Shown piece by piece: positions 38,534 through 43,524 of a stretch of 43,524 nt of DNA. The notes under the pieces are model-generated. The model was not told the DNA's origin and did not search any database. It saw only the letters and a program-made list of their open reading frames with translations. The position numbers and the translations under genes are program-made. This DNA is from Candidatus Saccharimonadota bacterium (GTDB lineage: Bacteria; Patescibacteriota; Saccharimonadia; Saccharimonadales; UBA4665): positions 1 through 43,524 of the forward strand of contig JAGQNT010000041.1 of the NCBI GenBank assembly GCA_020427965.1. The letters run 5' to 3'. Each line of letters starts with the position of its first letter. Within the stretch, counting starts at the first letter, position 1.

Positions 38534-39146
38534 ATTTACTCTGTTTTATCAGGAGAGCTGCGTTGTTATACAGTTCAAGCAGCACTTGTCGTGTGAATGG
38601 CCCAGCCGCTTGGTAGGCTTGCTGTATTGATGCCTGGTAGCTCTCCAGCTCTTTGCGAAGCTCGGCAGGCAAGGCCTGATTCAATGTGCTGGAATCTTGC
38701 GCGTTTTGTAATGCCGCGTCAGTGGCATTATTTTGGCCGAGCGCCAGTTGTTTTTCCGAGACTTTGATCTTGTTGCGACCAAGCAATGCATAAAATGTTT
38801 GTTGGTCGCTGGCCAAGCTTAGTTCGGTATTGACTACAAAGTTTTTAACATCCTGGTTGGTAAGATTTTGCTCCTGCAGTCCGGCCACGCGGATAATTTC
38901 TTGCTGCTGCTGCGCAATCGCTACATAGGGTGTTTTATCGATCCCACCGCCGCGAACTGCGCCGAGGACAACCACGAGCAATATGACCACGACTGCCACA
39001 ACGCCAACGATAAAGAGTAGTGACTTTGGGTTGCCAAGGCTGGGCATCACGCTCCGTTTTGGCTGTTCAGGACTCATAATAAAGTCATAGCGCTCGTTAC
39101 CGGGCTGAGGCGGAGTTTGGGGTGTGTAGGGTTGTTGCGGAGGCAT
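38532..39146 (-). CDS. Unknown single-helix protein
   Basis: A 204-residue protein starting at MPPQQPYT (ATG 39146; TATCAT lies 11 nt upstream). Residues 1-40 are Pro/Gln-rich, a helix at about 46-68 (LLFIVGVVAVVVILLVVVLGAVRGG) anchors it, and 75-204 is an external helical domain rich in Gln/Ala/Leu (IAQQQQEIIRVAGLQEQNL...). No family recognised; an N-in, C-out surface protein. Confidence 0.65.
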   Translation of the reverse strand: MPPQQPYTPQTPPQPGNERYDFIMSPEQPKRSVMPSLGNPKSLLFIVGVVAVVVILLVVVLGAVRGGGIDKTPYVAIAQQQQEIIRVAGLQEQNLTNQDVKNFVVNTELSLASDQQTFYALLGRNKIKVSEKQLALGQNNATDAALQNAQDSSTLNQALPAELRKELESYQASIQQAYQAAGPFTRQVLLELYNNAALLIKQSK

Positions 39147-39227
39147 TACTACCGTTAATGATACCGAAAACAGTGTCAATCCGCTACAGCTTAGCGCATT
39201 GCCCCTGTTAGCGTACAATGTGAACCA

Positions 39228-40979
39228 ATGGATGCAGTCGAAGAGGTAAAAAACCGTCTCAGTATCGAGGATGTGATTTCGGAGTATGTCCAGCTAAAGC
39301 GCGCTGGACGCAACTGGAAGGGTCTGAGCCCGTTTACGAACGAAAAGACGCCTAGTTTTACGGTCAGTCCGGAAAAACAGATCTGGCACGACTTCAGTAG
39401 CGGCAAGGGCGGTGACATGTTTACTTTCGTACAAGAGATGGAAGGCTTGGATTTTCGCGGCTCGTTAGAGCTCCTCGCACGACGTGCGGGAGTGGACCTG
39501 GATCAATTTCAGTCCAGACGCCAAGGCGGCCCGAACAAAGAGAAGCTATACGAAATTAGCGAGCTTGCCGCCAAGTTCTACCAAACGCAATTTAGTAAGT
39601 CCACGTTGGCGCTTGAGTATGTATTTAAAAAACGTGAGTTCACAAAAGAAACAGCCCTTGCGTGGCGTTTAGGCTACGCACCCAACACCGGTAAAGCTTT
39701 GGTTGAGTTCCTGAAAAAACAGGGTTACAAAGAGGCTGATATTAAGCTGGCTGGGCTCACTAATCGCTACGGCGGTGATATGTTCCGCGAACGGCTGATG
39801 ATCCCGCTGGCCGATCCCCAAGGGCGGATTGTCGGCTTTACGGCGCGTCAGTTGGCTGAAAACGACAACGGACCAAAGTACATCAATACGCCCAGTACGC
39901 CACTGTACGACAAAAGTCGCCATGTATACGGCTTACACTTGGCGAAAGAAACTATCCGCAAGCAAAAATACGTTGTTTTAGCAGAAGGTAACCTGGATGT
40001 CATCATGAGCCACCAAGCCGGCGTAAAAAATGTCGTCGCCACCGCTGGCACAGCTTTGACCGAGCCACATTTAAAGGCGCTCGGTCGCTTCACGGGTGAC
40101 ATTCGTCTCTGTTTTGATGCTGATCGGGCCGGTATGGAAGCGACCGAGCGTGCTATTCCCATCGCCAGTAAAACCAAGGTTAACCTGAGCGTTATCTCTA
40201 TTCCGAGTGGCAAAGATCCGGATGAACTAATCAAGCAAGATGTGCAGGCTTGGCAGGAAATTATTCAAAAGCCACAGTACGCGCTGGACTGGCTGATGGA
40301 GCGCTACCAAAATGTGCTCGATATCAGCACGGCCGAAGGCAAGCGTCGCTATAGTGACGTGCTGCTGCCAGTCGTCAAAAGCCTGAGTGATGTGGTGGAG
40401 CAGGATCACTATCTGAATGTTATTAGCAAAGCGACCGGAACGAGTGTCGAAGCACTCAAAACAAAGATGGAGCATGGTAGTAAGCTAGAGCAGAACAAGC
40501 CCCTCAGGCGTCCGAAAACAGAGGTAAAGAAAGTTGAACAGTCATCTGCCGAACGGACCAAGCTGGAGGATCATTTCCTGAGCTTGATGCTGCTACACAA
40601 AGACCTCCGCACGTACATGCGACTACTCCGAGCGGATATGTTTAGCCGGGAAGAATCAGGTGAAATGTTCGCCTTTTTGGAGACGCACCCGGATTATGCT
40701 GGCGCCCAGGACAAAGAAGCGACTGACTTGCGACCTCTGAAAGAATATAGTAAGATACTCGGGTTACAATATGAGGAACTCTACCAAGGCCTCGAGTATA
40801 CGGAACTTCATTACGAAGCCGCTCGATTGCAGGCACGTCTGGTGGAAACATTCGTTAAAACCAAAAAACAGCAACTTGCAACAGAATTAACAAATGCGGA
40901 TGACGCTACGACTCAAAAGTTGTTGGCTGAGGCCCGCGAACTCGATGTATTACTAAAGCAAACCACAGGAGGAGCATAG
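39228..40979 (+). CDS. dnaG: DNA primase DnaG
   Basis: A 583-residue primase making RNA primers at the replication fork. The N-terminal domain keeps the DnaG frame ([25 protein letters not shown], residues 27-51), but all four zinc ligands are replaced: S34, T37, D55 and S58 stand for Cys/His/Cys/Cys. The catalytic core is normal: [30 protein letters not shown] (TOPRIM Glu), [16 protein letters not shown] (DxD) and GKDPDE. A C-terminal helicase-binding-like region follows. TACAAT (39214-39219) lies 8 nt before ATG. The rpoD gene follows with a 1-nt overlap. Confidence 0.95.
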   Translation: MDAVEEVKNRLSIEDVISEYVQLKRAGRNWKGLSPFTNEKTPSFTVSPEKQIWHDFSSGKGGDMFTFVQEMEGLDFRGSLELLARRAGVDLDQFQSRRQGGPNKEKLYEISELAAKFYQTQFSKSTLALEYVFKKREFTKETALAWRLGYAPNTGKALVEFLKKQGYKEADIKLAGLTNRYGGDMFRERLMIPLADPQGRIVGFTARQLAENDNGPKYINTPSTPLYDKSRHVYGLHLAKETIRKQKYVVLAEGNLDVIMSHQAGVKNVVATAGTALTEPHLKALGRFTGDIRLCFDADRAGMEATERAIPIASKTKVNLSVISIPSGKDPDELIKQDVQAWQEIIQKPQYALDWLMERYQNVLDISTAEGKRRYSDVLLPVVKSLSDVVEQDHYLNVISKATGTSVEALKTKMEHGSKLEQNKPLRRPKTEVKKVEQSSAERTKLEDHFLSLMLLHKDLRTYMRLLRADMFSREESGEMFAFLETHPDYAGAQDKEATDLRPLKEYSKILGLQYEELYQGLEYTELHYEAARLQARLVETFVKTKKQQLATELTNADDATTQKLLAEARELDVLLKQTTGGA

Positions 40980-42178
40980 TGCCCAAAAGCAAGAAAGAAG
41001 CCCCCAAAGACGAACCAAAGAAAAAAGCCGCTGCAAAACCTAAAGTAACCAAAGCCGATGCCAAGAAAAGCGACCTTAGCCTAGAAGAACACAAGGCAGC
41101 CTTACTCGAAAAGGCAAAAAAGGACGGTCAGATTGACCAAAAAGACATCAATGCCGTCATTCCAGATACAGCCGAAAACGCCGAGTTACTGGATGCGCTG
41201 TTTACCGAACTGGCAGATGCCAGTATCGAAGTAACTACCACCGAACCAGATGTTGCAGCATTTAGTGACGATTGGGTTACGGAGGATGATGAGGCGGAAG
41301 AAATTGCGGCCGACGCCGCCAAGCCAGTCTATCTGGATGATGACGTGGCCGATGACTCTGTCCGTCTGTACTTGCGTGAAATTGGTAAAATACCTCTGTT
41401 AAATGCCGAAGAGGAGCTGGCGCTCGCACAACGTGTGGTTGCCGGCGATGAAAAGGCGAAGCACGAGATGGCCGAAGCTAACATGCGTCTGGTCGTATCA
41501 ATCGCCAAGCGTTATGTTGGTCGTGGTCTAGACCTATTGGACCTAATCCAGGAGGGTAATACCGGTCTGCTGCGTGCCGTCGAAAAGTTTGACCCAGACA
41601 AAGGCTTTAAGTTTAGTACTTACGCCACCTGGTGGATTCGACAAGCCATTACTCGCGCCATTGCCGACCAAGCACGTACTATTCGTATCCCCGTGCACAT
41701 GGTGGAAACCATCAACAAACTACTACGAACACAGCGTCGCCTGACCCAAGAACTTAACCGCGAACCGACCAATGATGAAATCGCCAAAGAGATGGAGATC
41801 GAAGTCGACAAGGTCGAACACATCATGAAGATCAAACAAGATATCTCGTCGCTGGATGCATCCATTCGTGATGACGAGGAAGACTCGGTTCTGGCGGACT
41901 TTATCGAAGACGAAGACACGGTTACGCCGGAAGAATCTGCCACCAATCAGCTGCTAAAAGAGCAGGTCAAAGACATGCTGGGGGCACTGACCGAGCGCGA
42001 ACAGAAGATTATCAAGCTACGTTTTGGTCTAGAAGATGGCAAGTCACATACTCTGGAAGAGGTCGGGCAGGAGTTTGCCGTCACTCGAGAACGCATTCGT
42101 CAGATTGAGGCCAAGGCCTTGGCAAAACTTCGCAAGCATCGCGACGCTAAGAAACTGCACGATTACATCAAGGGGTAA
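40979..42178 (+). CDS. rpoD: Primary sigma factor RpoD
   Basis: A 399-residue sigma-70. Lys/Ala-rich N-terminus (1-30), a region 1.1-like helical segment, then region 1.2 ([29 protein letters not shown]), region 2 ([26 protein letters not shown]...[24 protein letters not shown]), region 3, and region 4 ([15 protein letters not shown]...[27 protein letters not shown]). Start is GTG overlapping the dnaG stop (TAGTG) with AGGAGGAG just upstream. A dnaG-rpoD operon is typical. A palindromic element starts 1 nt after the stop. Confidence 0.96.
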   Translation: MPKSKKEAPKDEPKKKAAAKPKVTKADAKKSDLSLEEHKAALLEKAKKDGQIDQKDINAVIPDTAENAELLDALFTELADASIEVTTTEPDVAAFSDDWVTEDDEAEEIAADAAKPVYLDDDVADDSVRLYLREIGKIPLLNAEEELALAQRVVAGDEKAKHEMAEANMRLVVSIAKRYVGRGLDLLDLIQEGNTGLLRAVEKFDPDKGFKFSTYATWWIRQAITRAIADQARTIRIPVHMVETINKLLRTQRRLTQELNREPTNDEIAKEMEIEVDKVEHIMKIKQDISSLDASIRDDEEDSVLADFIEDEDTVTPEESATNQLLKEQVKDMLGALTEREQKIIKLRFGLEDGKSHTLEEVGQEFAVTRERIRQIEAKALAKLRKHRDAKKLHDYIKG

Positions 42179-42384
42179 GTTCTTCAGATGAAGAACCAAA
42201 TCCTTACTTTTGGCATGATCCAAAAGTAAGCAAAACATCACGGGCTGCGTTTTACCGCGGGGTACTTCCACAAGACAAAACGTTTGGCCTGCGGATCGCA
42301 CTGCCACTGGCAGTTTGAACGTACCTCGGCCAGCCAAGCACACTTTTTATCTTATTCCAGTACTCCGGGTAAAGCCGATGCCCG
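42179..42384 (+). repeat. 3'-end palindromic element, copy C
   Basis: Begins directly after the rpoD stop. Hairpin GTTCTTC...GAAGAAC (42179-42196); hairpin CTTACTTTTGG...CCAAAAGTAAG (42203-42230) around CATGAT; CATCACGGGC; then a nested palindrome in which GG.GTACT...A.AAGA.AAAA pairs with TTTTATCTTATTCCAGTACTCC-type sequence. The tip is ACTGCC-ACT-GGCAGT (42301-42313). The outer arms are nearly identical to copy A (CGGGCTGCGTTTTACCGCGG, TACTCCGGGTAAAGCCGATG), while the inner arms differ. Confidence 0.78.
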
Positions 42385-42458
42385 AACCTAAGTAAAAACA
42401 AGATAGTAATTAAAGCCAGGCTAGTGTGGCACTGGCACAAAAAAGGTGTAGAGTCATA

Positions 42459-42980
42459 TTAAGTAGTACGAGAACCAACAGTTTGCTTTGCGGCCTTGAT
42501 CCAATCGGCACCTTGTTCGGTATTTGCGCGCCGGCCGGGGCGAGCCTCAGCCCCAAGATTATTGCGCGTCCAGGGCATAATAATTGCTGTGACTGGTTCG
42601 GTAGGGCCAAGCGGCGAAGCCCAAGGTTCTCCAATCACAATTGGTGCTATCCGGGAGATGTCGATGCTGCCCAGGGCGATGAGCCTGTCATGTTTGGCGT
42701 GATTATCGGTCATGTGTCGACTATCAAAGGCAATACGCTGCCCATGAGGACTTGTTTGTACAACGAAAGTACCATGATACTCCCCTGGATCTACTGTATA
42801 ACCATCGGGGCTCTGAACAAAGTCACGTAGTACTGGATCGTCCAAGGCCATTTGCTTTAATTCTTCTAAACTAACACTGAGGCCCCGCTGCTTCCAGGCG
42901 GCGTCGATAACACCATTGTCATATTGAACGAGCCGGTCAGGGTATGGTAGTGGTTGGGGGTTAACAGTGAATTCGGACAT
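42459..42980 (-). CDS. Unknown soluble protein
   Basis: A 173-residue protein with VNPQPLPYPDRLVQYDNGVIDAAWKQRG at the start, an EYHGTFVVQTSPHGQRIAFDS beta-like segment in the middle and a basic C-terminus. No signal, membrane helix or known family. TACACT (42987-42992, minus strand) ends 6 nt before ATG, the leaderless pattern. Confidence 0.55.
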   Translation of the reverse strand: MSEFTVNPQPLPYPDRLVQYDNGVIDAAWKQRGLSVSLEELKQMALDDPVLRDFVQSPDGYTVDPGEYHGTFVVQTSPHGQRIAFDSRHMTDNHAKHDRLIALGSIDISRIAPIVIGEPWASPLGPTEPVTAIIMPWTRNNLGAEARPGRRANTEQGADWIKAAKQTVGSRTT

Positions 42981-43072
42981 GAATAGAGTGTATCATAGTT
43001 ATGCTTATTTGTCAATTTCGTTACATTACAACATTACTGTTGGCTGCCTATGGGTGGGTGTATCGGAATAAT

Positions 43073-43381
43073 TTACGCGGTGTGGCTGATTTGATCCTGC
43101 TCCACAGGGGTGTCTGATCTGTTTTGCGAGGGCAGGGGCAGTACATTAGGTGATTGTTTGATGTGGTACTCCAGACGGCGTCGGCGTACATTTTCATCGT
43201 GCACACGGTCGGCTTCGTCGTCGAGGTCATGGATGTGGGCACAGGCCATCATGGCTAACTCCGCTTTTTCATCGTCACTGAGCATGGCCACAGGGTGTTC
43301 AACTGCGGGCTCGGGGGTCACTACCGGAGGCGGAAAGTCTGGCGTTCTAATCTGAGACAGGTAGTTTGTTTCGATGAACAT
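43073..43381 (-). CDS. Unknown small protein
   Basis: A 102-residue protein, Pro-rich at the start (PDFPPPVVTPEPAVEHP) followed by an acidic helix SDDEKAELAMMACAHIHDLDDEADRVHDENVRRRRLEYHI. No family recognised. A TTGACA (minus, 43435-43440) suggests a promoter but the -10 is poor. Confidence 0.45.
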   Translation of the reverse strand: MFIETNYLSQIRTPDFPPPVVTPEPAVEHPVAMLSDDEKAELAMMACAHIHDLDDEADRVHDENVRRRRLEYHIKQSPNVLPLPSQNRSDTPVEQDQISHTA

Positions 43382-43475
43382 GGTTTTTGTTCTTGGTAAC
43401 TACTTATCCTCTACCTTACGCCGCTTATGGTTATTGTCAAGTCCGCAACAAGGTGATTTGGCAGGCGGAATCTGC

Positions 43476-43481
43476 TAGAAT
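43476..43481 (+). promoter_or_regulatory. Extended -10 of the gene at the window end
   Basis: TGCTAGAAT is an extended -10 box; ATG 43490 lies 8 nt after it, again the leaderless spacing. Confidence 0.5.
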
Positions 43482-43489
43482 ACTCATGA

Positions 43490-43524
43490 ATGTCAAACAT
43501 CAAGATTATCGGTATCGGTGGCAC
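43490..43524 (+). CDS. Start of a gene cut by the window end, possibly ftsZ
   Basis: Eleven codons from ATG 43490 read MSNIKIIGIGG. A short N-terminus running into IKIIGIGG is how FtsZ begins (first strand and G-rich loop), but Rossmann-fold proteins such as MurC start similarly, so the assignment is tentative. Confidence 0.35.
   Translation, partial: MSNIKIIGIGG

Overview
The window reads as a compact bacterial chromosome segment from a Patescibacteria/CPR organism, most likely Saccharibacteria-like (inference). The reasons are: standard code with TAA, TAG and TGA all used as stops; short intergenic gaps; a DnaG whose zinc-ribbon ligands are all replaced; a PGI/PMI-type isomerase; many small membrane proteins; and no amino-acid biosynthesis genes, complete mobile element, rRNA or CRISPR array. 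Many genes have a -10 box (TATACT or TATAAT type) only 6-8 bases before the start codon, so much of the gene set looks leaderless. A second class carries strong Shine-Dalgarno sites.

Layout. 0-1.1 kb: tRNA-Ser(CGA), a possible 17-codon gene, and a tRNA-Arg(GCG) flanked by fragments of itself. 1.2-7.2 kb: HAD hydrolase, YggT protein, a two-helix K+ channel, a small membrane protein broken by an in-frame TAG, an AI-2E family exporter, HdeD, a five-helix membrane protein and a putative Tat-exported alpha/beta hydrolase. 7.3-8.8 kb: HIT protein, a 60-residue membrane protein and an XRE-HAD fusion. 9.2-15.8 kb: valS, a GC-rich orphan cassette, a tandem pair of paralogous unknown genes, and tsaD with a palindrome-rich in-frame insertion. 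16-21.3 kb: a large one-helix protein, a Mur ligase, a P-loop kinase and a DDAH-like protein with an altered catalytic motif. 21.4-24.2 kb: a second GC-rich cassette, then CIRCE-groES-(41-residue membrane micropeptide)-groEL. 24.3-30.4 kb: tatC/tatA, and nucleotide-sugar genes (PGI/PMI, WecB-like epimerase, ManC) beside a DUF1361 membrane protein. 30.4-34.4 kb: argS, msrB, a LEA-like repetitive protein, and an HxlR regulator divergent from an FMN reductase. 34.5-37.6 kb: a membrane-anchored cohesin protein and a secreted dockerin protein in one operon. 37.6-43.5 kb: orn, MmcQ/YjbR, a membrane protein, dnaG-rpoD, two unknown genes and the first codons of a possible ftsZ.

The most interesting observations are: (1) a two-gene cohesin/dockerin surface system; (2) three ~200-nt nested palindromes that each begin 1-10 nt after a stop codon (XRE-HAD, murE, rpoD) in gene orientation, share outer hairpins and an apical CCACTGG, and keep arm complementarity while arm sequence changes; (3) an unannotated 41-residue membrane peptide overlapped into the groES-groEL operon; and (4) a short palindromic element that occurs between genes and also inside tsaD.
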